64,000 nt of DNA from DAOTUB01 sp034437455 (GTDB lineage Bacteria; Chloroflexota; Anaerolineae; B4-G1). Each line of letters begins with the position of its first letter. Positions within the stretch are counted from its first letter, which is position 1. The notes beneath the pieces are model-generated. The model was not told the DNA's origin. It worked only from the letters and a program-made list of their open reading frames with translations, and ran no database searches. Both the position numbers and the translations under genes were made by a program. The stretch spans positions 9,051 to 73,050 of the forward strand of contig DAOTUB010000371.1 in NCBI GenBank assembly GCA_034437455.1. Reading direction: 5' to 3'. Shown here in pieces: positions 1 to 10,888 of the stretch.

Positions 1-3000
1 AGTGCAGAGGGCACCTCCAGACGTTGAGAGACGACCTCTCCGGCCTGATGGAGCAATTCCTCCGGATCCAGCGAAGCAGCAGCTGCCTGGAGCACCTCGT
101 TGATCAGGGCGCGGCGTCTGGCCTCGGTCTGAGCCCCTTCGAACAGGTTAGCGTTCTCGATGGCAGTAGCCAATTGGTCGGCCATCGTCTGCAAAACGGC
201 CACGTCCTCTTCCGAGAAGGCAGCCTCCTCGGTAGACTGGACGTCCAATGCCCCGATCACTCGATCGCGCACTTTCAACGGCAAGGTCATCGCCGAGCGG
301 GTCTTGGGCAGATCAGGGTTATCGAAGAACACAGCGTCGGCGCCGACGTCCAGCGCGATACGGGGTTCGCCCGTCGCCGTGACGTAACCGACCATACCGA
401 CCTCGCCGACCTTCAGCCGGTGACCTCGATCCAACATCCGGCGACCGCCCTCAGAAGAAGCGGCTTGCAGGACAGCGTACTCGTTCCATTCGTCCAGGAG
501 GAAAACGCCAGCGTGGTAGAAGCCAAACCGGTCAGAGATGAGGCGCACCACTGCACCCAGCAACTGCTCCACATCCAGGATGGCGGTGGCATCGCGGGCG
601 ACCTCGGCGGCGGCGGCCAACTGAGCCGCCCTTCGTTGCGTCTCCTCAAACAGGTTAGCGTTCTGCAACGCGATGGCCATCTGGCTGGCGATGGCAGTCA
701 GCAAGTCCCGGTCGCGTTCTTCGTAGAGGCGAGGCGCGATATGACTCTGGACGGCCACCATCCCCAACACCTGGCCGCCCAGGAGCACAGGCGCCCCCAA
801 CCACGAAAGTGCAACCGTACCAATCATCTCAATCCCCAACTCCTCCAGCCGCTCGGCCACGTTCTCGTGAATCAGCAATGGCTTCCGGGTTTCCATGACG
901 TACTCGGTGAGGCCTGCACCTTTCTGGCGCGATCGCCATTGCACCGGTTGTCCATCCTCAACAGCCAGCGGGAACAAGACGTTTTCAGTCTCAGAATCGT
1001 AGAGAGCAACGTAGAAACTGGTAGTGTCCAGCAAGCGGGATGCCCCTCGATAGGTCTCTTCCACGACCTGCTCCACGTCGAGCTGGGCGGTGAGCGCCTG
1101 ACTCAACTCGTTCAGCACGGCCAATTCCTCGGCGCGGATGCGAGCCTCCTCGAACAGGCGAATATTTTGCATCGCCACGGCGATCTGATCGGCGATAGTG
1201 AAAAGCAGCAGTTCGTCTTCCTCATCGTAGGCGTAGGAGCGGTTCGACATCACGCTGATGACGCCTATGACCTGTCTACCCATCAGCATCGGCACTCCCA
1301 GCCACGTGGGATACAGTTTCGCCTCTGCCCCCACCATCATCGGCGTCGGCAGGCGATCCTGTTCCCGGTCGTAATCGCGAATCAACAAGGGTTTCCTCTC
1401 GCCAATGACGATGGAGGAGAATCCGCCCAGAGGACGCTGTTCCCGGCCTCCCCGTACTCCTTCGTCTATGCCGATACGAAAGTCCAGTTCATTGGTTCTT
1501 TCGTCGTAGAGAGCGATAAAGAAACCATCCGGCTGGAAGGTGGAGACGAGTTCCTGGTACACCGTCTCCATCAGATCGTCCAGATTGAGCGTGGCGCTCG
1601 TGGCGCTGGTGATGCGGTTGACGACCGCCAGTCGCTCGGCCCGGTTACGGGCCTCCTCGAACGAGCGGATGTTTTGCATGGCCACGGCGATCTGGTCAGC
1701 GATAGTCAAGAGCAACATCTCGTCCTCTTCGTTGTAGGCGCGGGGCCGGTACGATTGCACGCTGATGACTCCCAGTACCTGCCCACCAGCCATCAGCGGC
1801 ACTCCTAGCCAGGATGCAGAGGGTTTGCCCGATCCCATCACCGATAACATCGAATGATACTCCGGTTCGTTTTCGAGATCCCGAATCATCAGAGGTTTCT
1901 CTTCGGTGACGACAAGGGTGGAGAATCCGCTCAGGGGACGACGCTCCGGCGGTTGCCGCACCCCCTCGTCAACGTGGAAGCGAAAGTCCATTTCATTCGC
2001 TTCCTGGTCGTAAAGGGAGATAAAGAAGGCATCGGGCTGGAAGATGGGCGCGATCTCCTCGTACACGGTCTCCATCAAGTCGTCCAGATTGAGCGTGGCG
2101 ACGGCGGCGCTGGCAACGCGGTTGACGAGCGCCAACCGTTCGGCGCGGCCGCGGGTCTCTTCGAACAGGCGGGCGTTCTCGATGGCGGTGGCCGCCTGAT
2201 TGGCGAAAGCCATCAGCAGGTCCAAATCGGCCCGGTCAAACTCCCCTTCTCCCCCTTGTTTGTCCATGATCACCAGGGTACCCACAACCTGGTCTTTGAT
2301 GGTCAAGGGAGCTATGATGGCATTATGGCCTGGCATTTCCCCTGAACGGAAACGCGCGTCCGCGCGCTCGTCGCTTTCGAGTTGGTTCGATATAGCCGGC
2401 TCGTTATGGAGCGCCACCCAACCGGAGAGCGCGTCTTGCAGAGAGTTACGAACGCCCAGGGCAGCGGCCTGGGAGCCAATAGCGGTGACCACTTCATCTT
2501 CCTCGTTCTCCCAGTCGACCAGGTTAATGATCCCTCCCTCGCCCTGGAGGAGTGTGGTGGCCTGCTGCGTGATGAGGTTGAGGAGTTTATCGAGTTCCAG
2601 GGTGCTGGCCACGGCGCTGGCGGTCTCTCCCAGAGCGGCAAGCTGGGCCAGGCGGCTCTGCGTCTCTTCGAACAAGCGGGCGTTCTGTAGGGCAATAGCC
2701 GCCTGGCTGGCGATGGCCCTCAGCAAGTCCCGATCGTGTTCGTCGTAGAGACGAGGAGTGGTATAGCTTTGAACGCTTATGACCCCCAGCACCTGGCCAC
2801 CGAGTGTCATCGGCACTCCCAGCCAGCAGCGAGCGAGTTCTCCCACGGCCTCGATCCCTCTCTCTTCATGCCACTCGCGCATGTTCTCCGAAATGAGCAC
2901 GCTCGTGCGATTGCGGACGATATATCCGTTCAAGCCCTGGTTCGCGGATATGACGGTGATCTGCCTATCAATCTCCGATTCGGTGGTGAAGAAGGGAAAA

Positions 3001-6000
3001 ACGATCTCGTCCTGCTCCGACTCGTAGAGGCCGATGGCAAAGTTCGCGGTATCCAGCAGGCGAGAGGCGCCCCGGAAGGCCTCCTCAATCACCTGATCCA
3101 CGTTGAGTTGGGCAGTGAGCGCCTGGGCCAACTCGTTCAGCACGGTCAGTTCCTCGGCGAGGCTCCTTGTCTCGGTAAGCGCCGCCTGGGTCTCACCAAA
3201 CAGGTAGGCGTTCTGTAGAGCAATGGCGGTTTGGTTCGCGATGGCAGCCAACAAGTCCTTGTCGTGCTTATCATAGAGACGAGGAGTGGTGTAACTCTGG
3301 ACAGCTATCACCCCCAGCACCCGGTCACCAATCATCAGGGGTACTCCTAACCAGGAAAGAGCCGTCTGCCCGATCAGGTCGATTCCCAACTTTTCCAGTC
3401 GCTCGGCTACGTTCTCCTCCATAAGCAGCGAGCGCCGAGTGTGAATGATGTGCTCGGTGATGCCCTTCCCCCCCCGCCGGGTGGTGTAAGTTTTGCGAAC
3501 CTCTCCCTCCGTGCCGTCGAGAGCGAAGGTGATCTCGTCCTCGTCTGGGTTATAGAGCGCGATGTAAAAATTGGTGGTATCCAGCAGACGGCTGGCACCG
3601 CGGTAGGCCTCGTCCAACACCTGCTCCACGTTGAGCTGGGCGGTGAGCGCCTGGGCCAACTCGTTCAGCACGGCCAACTCTTCGGCGCGGATGCGGGTCT
3701 CTTCGAACAGACGGGCGTTCTGCAGGGCGATGGCCATCTGGCTGGCGATAGCCATCAACAGGTTCTGGTCACGCTCGTCGTACAGCCCAGAAGTCGTGTA
3801 ACTTTGGACCGTCATCACTCCCAACACCTGGCCCCCGATCGTCAGGGGCACGCCCAGCCAGGAGAGAGCAGATTTTCCAATCTCATCATACGAAACTTTT
3901 TGCCCGGATTCTTGAAGACCAACCACACCTTTTGGCAACAACAACGGTTTCCTGGCTTCGATGACCCGACCCGTCAATCCTTCCCCACCCTTGATGGGGC
4001 TCCAATCGAGTTGTACAGAATCCTCTACCAGAGGAAAGTTGATCTCATCCTTTTCTGGATCGTAGAGGGCGATGTAAAAATTGGTCGTGTCCACCAGGCG
4101 AGAAGCACCTCCATAAGCCGCGTCCAATACCTGCTCTACGTCGAGCTGGGCGGCAAGGGTCTGAGCCAGCTCATTCAACACGGCCAACTCCTCGGCGCGG
4201 ATACGAGTCTCCTCGAACAACCGCCTGTTCTCAATCGCCGACGACAAGAGCGAAGCGATCTGAAGCAGGAGGTTTCCATCGCGCTGATCGTAGACATTGG
4301 ATTGCCTGTTGGCCACATTCAGTGTGCCAATCGGCCGGGCGCCCGAATAAAGAGGAGCGACCATGAACGAACGGATATCCCCCAGTTCGTTGCGCTGGCT
4401 ATCCCGTTCGATAATCAATCGTCTCTCCCGCACGGCTATCTCCATCTCTGACCCCTCAGCCTGCATCAGAGTACCAGTTGGAGCAGCCCCCGATTCGCCA
4501 TGGAGTGCAAATATCTCGAAGGTATCGCCTTCAGCAGTGAGCAGGGCCACACTGACCCGATCGGCGACGAAAATTTGACCCGTCATCGTGGCGGCAATGT
4601 CGAGGACCTGATCCAGGTTCGCCGCGCGACCCAGCTGGTCGCTCATCTCGTTGAGCAGCGCCAGACGGTGTGCCTGCGCCTCCGTTTCGTCCAGCGCGGA
4701 CTGGGTCTCTTCGAACAATCGAGCGCTTTCCAGCGCCAGCGCCACCTGCGTGCTCACCTCCTCCACCAGTTGAATCTCGTCTTCAGTCCAGGGCCGGGCC
4801 TCGTCCATCTCCTCCAGCGTGATGGCTCCGATAACCTGATCGCGCAGACGAAGCGGGGCGGCCAGAGTCGAGCGGCCACCTTTCGGTTCGATCGTGGTCA
4901 CAAGTCGTCCGGCGTTCAACGCCTCTCCGGCGGCGGGGTAAAGTTCCGGGCTGGCAGGGGCGACTCCCACCCGGTCATACTCAAAAGCGGGAAGTGATTC
5001 CATGCCCTCCCAGGTGGTACGGACGTGATCCCTGTAGGCCACCTGGAGTTCACGCAGCGAACGCTGGCTCGCCTCCAACAAACGGGCATTCTCGATAGCC
5101 AGCGCCACCTGATCGGCCATCGTCTGCAAGATCGCCACGTCCTCGTCGGTGAACGCCTTTGCTGCGGTGGATTGCACGTCCAATACGCCGATGATGCGGT
5201 CGCGCATCCTCAGCGGCAGCGCCATCTCCGAGCGCGTCAGCGGCAGATCGGGGTTATTGAAAAAGACGGCATCCGCGTCCACGTCCAACGCAATGCGCGG
5301 CTTGCCAGAGCCGGCCGTGTAGCCGACGATCCCCATAGGGTCGTTGATCCCTACGGGACGACGACCCACCTCGCCAACCCGCAACTTGTGCCCGCGGGCC
5401 AGCATCCTCTGCCCGCCCTCCGACGAAGCAGCCCGCAGCACCGCGTACTCCCTGGCATCGTCCACCAGAAAGATACCCGCGTGGTAGAAGCCAAACTGTC
5501 GGGAGATGAGATGCACGGTCTCATCGAATAACTGGTTGACGTCGTGGATGGCGGCAGCGCCGCGCGCCACCTCGGCTGCGGCCTCCAATTGCACCGTACG
5601 GCGCTCCAGAGCGCCCGCGTGTCGTTCCAGCTCTTTGTGCGCCTCTTGCAGCGCTTTCTCCGCCTGTTTGCGCTCGGTGATATCGACGATCACAGCCAGA
5701 GTACCCTGGAAACTGCCATTACTCGCCGTAAGCGGTGAGGCAGAGACGAGTATATTTAGAGCGCTTCCATCCTTGCGAAGCAGCACTGTCTCATAGTAAC
5801 CGTGAACTCCCTCCTCCCTTTGCTCCGTCCGATCCTGGTAGCTGGCAAACTCCTCTGGAGTCGCCAACATAGAGAGATTCATCCCGATCAGTTCGTCTGG
5901 TGTGTACCCGAGCATCTCGGCGAAAGCTGGGTTGACAAAGATGAAATTCTCTTCCGGGTCCGTGATGCCAATGCCCGTAACCTCCGATTCCGCCACTGCG

Positions 6001-6905
6001 CGATAGCGTTCATCGCTCTCCCGCAGCGCCTCTTCCACCTGCCTATGTCCGGTGATATCGTGGGCAATGATGGTGAAAAAGGGTTCCTCCCTCGTTCTCC
6101 ACATGGAGAGGGTCAGGTCCAAGAACAACTCGCTGCCATCTTTTCTCAGTCCTGTTATCTCCAGTGCCTTTTTGGTCAAGCCCGATTTTCCCGTCGAAAC
6201 CAACCGCTCCATTTCCTCCCGCAAGACTTTTGAGGAGCGTTCGGACAGGATGGAAGCGAGCAATCGGCCCCGCGTCTCACCAGCCCAATAGCCAAAGATC
6301 TCCTTGGCCGCCTCGTTCCAGAAAAAGATATTCTCATGGCTATCAAAAATGATGATGGCATCGTGCACGGTTTCTGCAATGGCGCGAAAGCGTCTCTCAC
6401 TCTCTTGCAACGCCTCCGCTGTTCGCTCGCGCTCTGTGATGTCCCGCACGACACTGATCCAGGCATCTCGGCCATGATATGTGATCTCATTCGTGTGCGC
6501 CGCGACCCGCAACCGCTCGCCATCCCTGGTAATATGGGTATACGTGTGAGGCCCGACATCCTCTCTGGCGTCGATATTTCGCTCCACTCTTTCCAACTCG
6601 CCTTCATCAGGTGGATGAAGCTGGAATGGCGTCATGGCCCGTAATTCATCGAGCGTGTATCCATAGCGGTCTATTGCAGCCTGGTTACAATCGAGGAAAA
6701 GCTTTGTCTCCTGATCAAAAATGAGCACAGGATCCGCAATACTGTCCAGCCACGCGCGATGTTGGATCTCCGAGTCCAAAAGGTCTCTTCCCGTCCGCCC
6801 GCGATGGCTCTCCGATCCTCTCAATTCGGCTACTCGTTGACGTAACCCTTGCAATTCCTCGACCAGTTGCATCCTGGTTCTGTTATCATCGTTCATCTCG
6901 ACCAT
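1..6905 (-). CDS. Giant PAS/multi-GAF sensor protein (C-terminus beyond window)
   Basis: Predicted cytoplasmic multi-sensor with no catalytic output in the part visible. The frame stays open from the ATG at 6905 to the window edge (at least 2301 residues), so the C-terminus is unknown. Domains in order: three PAS repeats (about residues 48-160, 168-285, 298-408), each closed by a DITER- or DITGH-type PAC end; one GAF (435-608); a half-GAF (615-722); nine further full GAFs to about 2265; and the start of another. Several GAFs are near copies opening with LAVLNELAQALTAQL. No membrane segment or signal peptide is seen. GGGAG 11 bases upstream favours 6905; ATG 6896 is an alternative. It follows the previous sensor gene by 112 bases. 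PAS and GAF domains bind small molecules or mediate dimerisation; no ligand can be named. A kinase or other output could lie beyond the edge. Confidence 0.88.
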   Translation of the reverse strand, partial: MVEMNDDNRTRMQLVEELQGLRQRVAELRGSESHRGRTGRDLLDSEIQHRAWLDSIADPVLIFDQETKLFLDCNQAAIDRYGYTLDELRAMTPFQLHPPDEGELERVERNIDAREDVGPHTYTHITRDGERLRVAAHTNEITYHGRDAWISVVRDITERERTAEALQESERRFRAIAETVHDAIIIFDSHENIFFWNEAAKEIFGYWAGETRGRLLASILSERSSKVLREEMERLVSTGKSGLTKKALEITGLRKDGSELFLDLTLSMWRTREEPFFTIIAHDITGHRQVEEALRESDERYRAVAESEVTGIGITDPEENFIFVNPAFAEMLGYTPDELIGMNLSMLATPEEFASYQDRTEQREEGVHGYYETVLLRKDGSALNILVSASPLTASNGSFQGTLAVIVDITERKQAEKALQEAHKELERHAGALERRTVQLEAAAEVARGAAAIHDVNQLFDETVHLISRQFGFYHAGIFLVDDAREYAVLRAASSEGGQRMLARGHKLRVGEVGRRPVGINDPMGIVGYTAGSGKPRIALDVDADAVFFNNPDLPLTRSEMALPLRMRDRIIGVLDVQSTAAKAFTDEDVAILQTMADQVALAIENARLLEASQRSLRELQVAYRDHVRTTWEGMESLPAFEYDRVGVAPASPELYPAAGEALNAGRLVTTIEPKGGRSTLAAPLRLRDQVIGAITLEEMDEARPWTEDEIQLVEEVSTQVALALESARLFEETQSALDETEAQAHRLALLNEMSDQLGRAANLDQVLDIAATMTGQIFVADRVSVALLTAEGDTFEIFALHGESGAAPTGTLMQAEGSEMEIAVRERRLIIERDSQRNELGDIRSFMVAPLYSGARPIGTLNVANRQSNVYDQRDGNLLLQIASLLSSAIENRRLFEETRIRAEELAVLNELAQTLAAQLDVEQVLDAAYGGASRLVDTTNFYIALYDPEKDEINFPLVEDSVQLDWSPIKGGEGLTGRVIEARKPLLLPKGVVGLQESGQKVSYDEIGKSALSWLGVPLTIGGQVLGVMTVQSYTTSGLYDERDQNLLMAIASQMAIALQNARLFEETRIRAEELAVLNELAQALTAQLNVEQVLDEAYRGASRLLDTTNFYIALYNPDEDEITFALDGTEGEVRKTYTTRRGGKGITEHIIHTRRSLLMEENVAERLEKLGIDLIGQTALSWLGVPLMIGDRVLGVIAVQSYTTPRLYDKHDKDLLAAIANQTAIALQNAYLFGETQAALTETRSLAEELTVLNELAQALTAQLNVDQVIEEAFRGASRLLDTANFAIGLYESEQDEIVFPFFTTESEIDRQITVISANQGLNGYIVRNRTSVLISENMREWHEERGIEAVGELARCWLGVPMTLGGQVLGVISVQSYTTPRLYDEHDRDLLRAIASQAAIALQNARLFEETQSRLAQLAALGETASAVASTLELDKLLNLITQQATTLLQGEGGIINLVDWENEEDEVVTAIGSQAAALGVRNSLQDALSGWVALHNEPAISNQLESDERADARFRSGEMPGHNAIIAPLTIKDQVVGTLVIMDKQGGEGEFDRADLDLLMAFANQAATAIENARLFEETRGRAERLALVNRVASAAVATLNLDDLMETVYEEIAPIFQPDAFFISLYDQEANEMDFRFHVDEGVRQPPERRPLSGFSTLVVTEEKPLMIRDLENEPEYHSMLSVMGSGKPSASWLGVPLMAGGQVLGVISVQSYRPRAYNEEDEMLLLTIADQIAVAMQNIRSFEEARNRAERLAVVNRITSATSATLNLDDLMETVYQELVSTFQPDGFFIALYDERTNELDFRIGIDEGVRGGREQRPLGGFSSIVIGERKPLLIRDYDREQDRLPTPMMVGAEAKLYPTWLGVPMLMGRQVIGVISVMSNRSYAYDEEDELLLFTIADQIAVAMQNIRLFEEARIRAEELAVLNELSQALTAQLDVEQVVEETYRGASRLLDTTSFYVALYDSETENVLFPLAVEDGQPVQWRSRQKGAGLTEYVMETRKPLLIHENVAERLEELGIEMIGTVALSWLGAPVLLGGQVLGMVAVQSHIAPRLYEERDRDLLTAIASQMAIALQNANLFEETQRRAAQLAAAAEVARDATAILDVEQLLGAVVRLISDRFGFYHAGVFLLDEWNEYAVLQAASSEGGRRMLDRGHRLKVGEVGMVGYVTATGEPRIALDVGADAVFFDNPDLPKTRSAMTLPLKVRDRVIGALDVQSTEEAAFSEEDVAVLQTMADQLATAIENANLFEGAQTEARRRALINEVLQAAAASLDPEELLHQAGEVVSQRLEVPSA
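640..4200 (-). repeat. Tandem GAF-encoding DNA repeats
   Basis: Within the giant sensor gene, consecutive GAF modules are encoded by related DNA with a period of roughly 460-525 bases. A clear repeated segment encoding the GAF-start helix (LNELAQALTAQL) occurs near 1081, 3111, 3634 and 4144. A second class (VNRVASA / VNRITSA type) occurs twice near 1670-2150. The near identity of neighbouring units suggests recent internal duplication and makes assembly collapse possible here. Confidence 0.7.
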
Positions 6906-7017
6906 TGCTCATCTACTCCCGTAAGGTATCCTTACGAACCTCCTGTGCAAAAGATGTCTCCAACGCCAACGTTGGACCCAGACAAGCTTTCTCACACAGG
7001 ATCATCTTGGGTACTGC

Positions 7018-10000
7018 TCACTCCTCCGCCACCTGCGTGCCTGCCCCCAGCCGTATAAATGCCCGGTCGGTGCCAAGCGCAGAGCCAAGTTCCTGCACCG
7101 CGGTCCGTAGGATGGTCTCCATGTCCGAGGAGGCGCGGACCTTGGCGGTGATGTCGGCGACGAGCCGCTCCCGCTGCGCGCGGCGCTGGGTTTCCTCCAG
7201 CAGGCGGACGTTTTCGATAGCCAGCGCGATCTGGTCGGCCACGGACTCGATGAGGGCGATCTCGTCGTCCGTCCAGCGTCGCCCGCCTTCCGTCTCGTGC
7301 AGTCCCAGGGCGCCGATGACCTCTCCACGCAACGTGATGGGAGCCACCATCGCGGCGTGCTCGCTTCCACCGTCTCCGCTTGACTGCACGACCATCTTTC
7401 GCTCCTGCATGGCCCGCTCGACCTCCGGCGGTATGCCGTTGCCCAGAGGGGCCACATCCGGCCGCGTCCGCTCGTGAAGAGGAGCGGCCCGCGCAGGCAC
7501 GAATTTAGCCCATCGCTCGCGCAGGTAGAGCCGGTGCGTGGCCTCTACCTCCTCCAGCGCGGTCTGCGTTTGCTGGAGCAATCGTTGGTTCTGGATCACA
7601 CTGGCGGCCTGGTCGGCCAGGCTGGTGATCTGACGCATTTCATCCTCGCTCATCTCCAATACTGTGCGCGCCTGCCCGGTGAGGATGCCGACCCACTGGT
7701 CACCGACCGCCAATGGGAAGACAACCAGACCCCGCATGTGCAGTCGCTCCATCAGAAGTATGCGCAAATTCTCATCTATATCCTTGGCCGTAGCGATGTC
7801 GCCAAAGATGGTCGGTCCATCCCGCGAGATCAGGGACATGATGGGGAATCTATCAACCGGGTAGAGCGTGCCCACGGGCAGACGTGGCCCCTCGCCCTCG
7901 CCCGAAGGAGCGTGCTCCCAGATGGCGGTGACGATGGCGTTCTCCGGGCGTTCCTCATCCCAGGGACGGTCAAAGAGCATGATAGTGGCCCGTTCGAGCC
8001 TGCCCAAACTCGTAGAATCAACCAATGCTTGCAGCACGTCGTCCACGGTCGTGGCGCGGATCACCCGATTGCTCCCCTCGTAAAGCGCCTCGGTCTGGGC
8101 CAGCACGGCCTGGGTCTGACCGAGCAGACGGGCGCTCTCCAATGCCTGGGCTACTTGCTCCGAGACCGATTCCACCAGCGCCAGATCCTCCCGCGATAGG
8201 GGCTGCCTTGGATCATCCTGGACGCCCAGCGCGCCGATAATCTCGCCGCGAACGGACAACGGTGTGACCGCTGCCGGATGCTCTCCCGACGCCGGCGATA
8301 CGAGCGCATCCTGTTCCACCGCCTGCCCGATCTCTGGCGTCCAAAAATCGTCGGCAGGGATAAGGGCGCTCTGGTCAAACAGGTAGCCACTCGGTCCCAT
8401 CTCGCGGCGGAGACTCTCCCAGCCCTCGCGGCTCATGATGCGTGTGAGGCGCTCCAGCTCGCGCAGGTTCTCCTCCATCTCCTGACGCAGGCGGGTACCT
8501 TCGATGGCGCTGGCGATCTGACCGGCCAGACCCAGGAGCATCACCTGGTCCTCCTCGGTCAGCGCGCCCGCCGTGTCGCTCTGCACGTCCAGGATACCCA
8601 GAACCCTGTCGCGCAGCTTGATGGGCACAGCCAGCTCTCCCTGGGTGTCGGGGAGATCGGGATGGGGCACCCAGTGAGGGTCCTGAAAGGTATCGGAGGC
8701 CAGCACCGGCTCTCCGGTGACCGCCGCCGTACCGACGACCCCTTCGCCATAGCGCCGGCTGTGGCCGGCGGCTCTCATTTTCTCTCCGGTCTCGCCATAC
8801 CCCTCAACCATCACCAGAGCGTTCTTCTCCGGGCTGTGGCGAAAGATCTGGACGTGATAGTAGCCAAAGCGATCTTTGACCAACGTGACGACGCGACGGA
8901 AGAGTTCGTCCAGTTCGGTGGCGGCGGCAAGCTCCTGAGCGATCTCGGTACTGGTCAACACCTGGCGGGTGCGACGCTCCAATGATTCCCGGATCTCTTG
9001 CTCCAACCGCCTACTCTCGGTGAAATCCTCCAGCTCGCCGCTCATGTGAAAGGGCTTATCCTCGCGATCTCGGATCAGGGCGACGTTGATCCGCCCCCAG
9101 ATGATGCGGCCATCCTTGCGGACGTACCGTTTTTCCAGCGTGAAAGAGTCGCCTTCCAACTCGCCTTTAACCAATCTCGACACGTACTCTCGACTTTCCG
9201 CCTCGTCGTCGGGATGCGTAATGTCCGCAATTGTTTTGGATAACAACTCCCCTTCCGTGTATCCCAACATCTCGCAAATGGATCGATTGACTCGATAGAA
9301 CCGTCCGTCGAGGGCCGTCAGCACCTTCCCAATGGCCGAAACCTCAAATGTGCGCCGGAACCGTTCCTCGCTCTCCCGTATCGCCTCCTCTGTCTGCTTC
9401 CGTTCGGTGATGTTGCGCACGACCGCGGTGAAGAAAACCTGTTCGTCTCTCTTCCAAATAGACAGGGATAGTTCGATGGGGAACTCGCTGCCATCTTTTC
9501 TCAACCCCGTCGACTCGATGGTCTTCCCCATGGTCGATTCGTGCATCTCACGGAATTGCTGGGACATGATAAATGTGAGCGGCTTGCCGATGACTTCTTC
9601 AGGCGCATAGCCAAACAAAGCCTCTGCCGTGGGATTCCAAAAGACAATGTTCCCCTCGTTGTCGCCGGATATGATGGCGTCGTTGGCCGTTTGGACTACG
9701 GAACGGAACCGTTCCTCGCTCGTCCTCAGTTCTCCCTCGATCCGTTTGCGCTCGGTGATGTCGCGCTGAATGGCGACGAACTGTTCGATCTCTCCGGCGG
9801 CGTCGCGCATCGGCGAGATGGTCAACTGCGCCTCGTAAAACGTGCCATCCTTGCGCTGATTGGTCACTTCACCCTGCCAGACCCGCCCCGACGTAATCGT
9901 CCGCCACATGTCGGCGTACAGTTCGTCTGGATGGCGACCGCTCTTGAGGATGCGGGGGTTCTCTCCCAACGCCTCGGCCTGGGTGTAACCCGTCATCGCC

Positions 10001-10869
10001 TCAAACGCCCAATTGACGAACTGGATACGGCCCTTCCCGTCGGTGATGATGACGGCATCGTGGGTCGCTTCTACAGCACGAGACAAGCGCCGCAGCCTCT
10101 CCTCGGCCTGCTTGCGCTCGGTGACGTCGCGAAAGATGCCGCGCGTCGCCACAGGATGGCTATTCCTGAACCGACAACTGACCCCTCCCTCAACGGCCAC
10201 CGGCCTGCCATCCTTGGTCACGAACGTAGCCTCAACCCGCCCAACCGTTTCCCCGGCCAGCACGTGTCGAAACATCTCCATACAATGCTCCAGGCTATCA
10301 GGGTGAATGACGTCGAACAAAGAGAGGCCGGGGATCTCTCCTTCGCTATAGCCGAGTGTTTCCCGCCAGGCGCGGTTGACGTACATGATCGAACCATCGG
10401 GAGCGACGCTCTGGATCAAATCGTGGGCGTGCTCAAACAGATCCCGGTATCTCTCCTCGCCCTCCTGGGCAGTCTCTTTCGCTTTTGCGCGTTCGGTGAT
10501 GTCCTCCAGCACGATTCGAGAAAATGCCGTGCGGGCATGGGAAAAGGCCTGCCACAGAAACGTGGCAGCCTCGACGGTGGCGACGGAAGGCGCGATCGTC
10601 TCCTCGAGGGCGGCCAGGGCCTGCAACAATGAATCGGGCGCAAAGGCCTGCGCCAACCGTTCGCCCCCCCTGCTGCGGATGAATCGAACGAACTCGGTAT
10701 CATCCCGAGCCTCCAGACAGGCAGCGATAAGCTCCATGTCGTGTCGCGCCGCCTCAAGCCTGGCCTGAGCAGGCAGGCCCGCGTAGCCATCGATCTCCTG
10801 CAAACGCAGGTCATACGCCCCTACCAATCTGTCCAGGTCGTCTCTCAATGTTGATGCGAGTTTTTGCAT
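7018..10869 (-). CDS. PAS/GAF multi-sensor protein, no output domain
   Basis: Soluble sensor of 1283 residues. Residues 1-125 are a helical domain resembling RsbRD_N (RsbR-type co-antagonist N-terminus). Four PAS repeats follow (about 135-255, 260-385, 390-500, 505-625), with motifs such as GYSEGE and DITERK. Then come a GAF (650-800), a half-GAF, a second GAF (930-1110), a second half-GAF and the tail shared by eight sensors of this operon (about 1240-1283, ending FIRLG plus a few residues). No HisKA, HATPase, GGDEF, EAL or HTH is present. AAGGAGG lies 8 bases upstream of ATG 10869, so the in-frame ATG at 10908, which lacks a ribosome site, was rejected. The gene starts 19 bases after the upstream stop. 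Ligands are unknown. It probably works through protein contacts with other sensors or with the operon's kinase (inference). Confidence 0.88.
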   Translation of the reverse strand: MQKLASTLRDDLDRLVGAYDLRLQEIDGYAGLPAQARLEAARHDMELIAACLEARDDTEFVRFIRSRGGERLAQAFAPDSLLQALAALEETIAPSVATVEAATFLWQAFSHARTAFSRIVLEDITERAKAKETAQEGEERYRDLFEHAHDLIQSVAPDGSIMYVNRAWRETLGYSEGEIPGLSLFDVIHPDSLEHCMEMFRHVLAGETVGRVEATFVTKDGRPVAVEGGVSCRFRNSHPVATRGIFRDVTERKQAEERLRRLSRAVEATHDAVIITDGKGRIQFVNWAFEAMTGYTQAEALGENPRILKSGRHPDELYADMWRTITSGRVWQGEVTNQRKDGTFYEAQLTISPMRDAAGEIEQFVAIQRDITERKRIEGELRTSEERFRSVVQTANDAIISGDNEGNIVFWNPTAEALFGYAPEEVIGKPLTFIMSQQFREMHESTMGKTIESTGLRKDGSEFPIELSLSIWKRDEQVFFTAVVRNITERKQTEEAIRESEERFRRTFEVSAIGKVLTALDGRFYRVNRSICEMLGYTEGELLSKTIADITHPDDEAESREYVSRLVKGELEGDSFTLEKRYVRKDGRIIWGRINVALIRDREDKPFHMSGELEDFTESRRLEQEIRESLERRTRQVLTSTEIAQELAAATELDELFRRVVTLVKDRFGYYHVQIFRHSPEKNALVMVEGYGETGEKMRAAGHSRRYGEGVVGTAAVTGEPVLASDTFQDPHWVPHPDLPDTQGELAVPIKLRDRVLGILDVQSDTAGALTEEDQVMLLGLAGQIASAIEGTRLRQEMEENLRELERLTRIMSREGWESLRREMGPSGYLFDQSALIPADDFWTPEIGQAVEQDALVSPASGEHPAAVTPLSVRGEIIGALGVQDDPRQPLSREDLALVESVSEQVAQALESARLLGQTQAVLAQTEALYEGSNRVIRATTVDDVLQALVDSTSLGRLERATIMLFDRPWDEERPENAIVTAIWEHAPSGEGEGPRLPVGTLYPVDRFPIMSLISRDGPTIFGDIATAKDIDENLRILLMERLHMRGLVVFPLAVGDQWVGILTGQARTVLEMSEDEMRQITSLADQAASVIQNQRLLQQTQTALEEVEATHRLYLRERWAKFVPARAAPLHERTRPDVAPLGNGIPPEVERAMQERKMVVQSSGDGGSEHAAMVAPITLRGEVIGALGLHETEGGRRWTDDEIALIESVADQIALAIENVRLLEETQRRAQRERLVADITAKVRASSDMETILRTAVQELGSALGTDRAFIRLGAGTQVAEE

Positions 10870-10888
10870 ACCACTCGCCTCCTTCTTG

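Noticed and set aside
24..4997. Chain of long plus-strand frames (594, 336, 165 codons and others)
   Set aside because: Antisense to the giant PAS/GAF gene, whose frame is continuous with clear domains.
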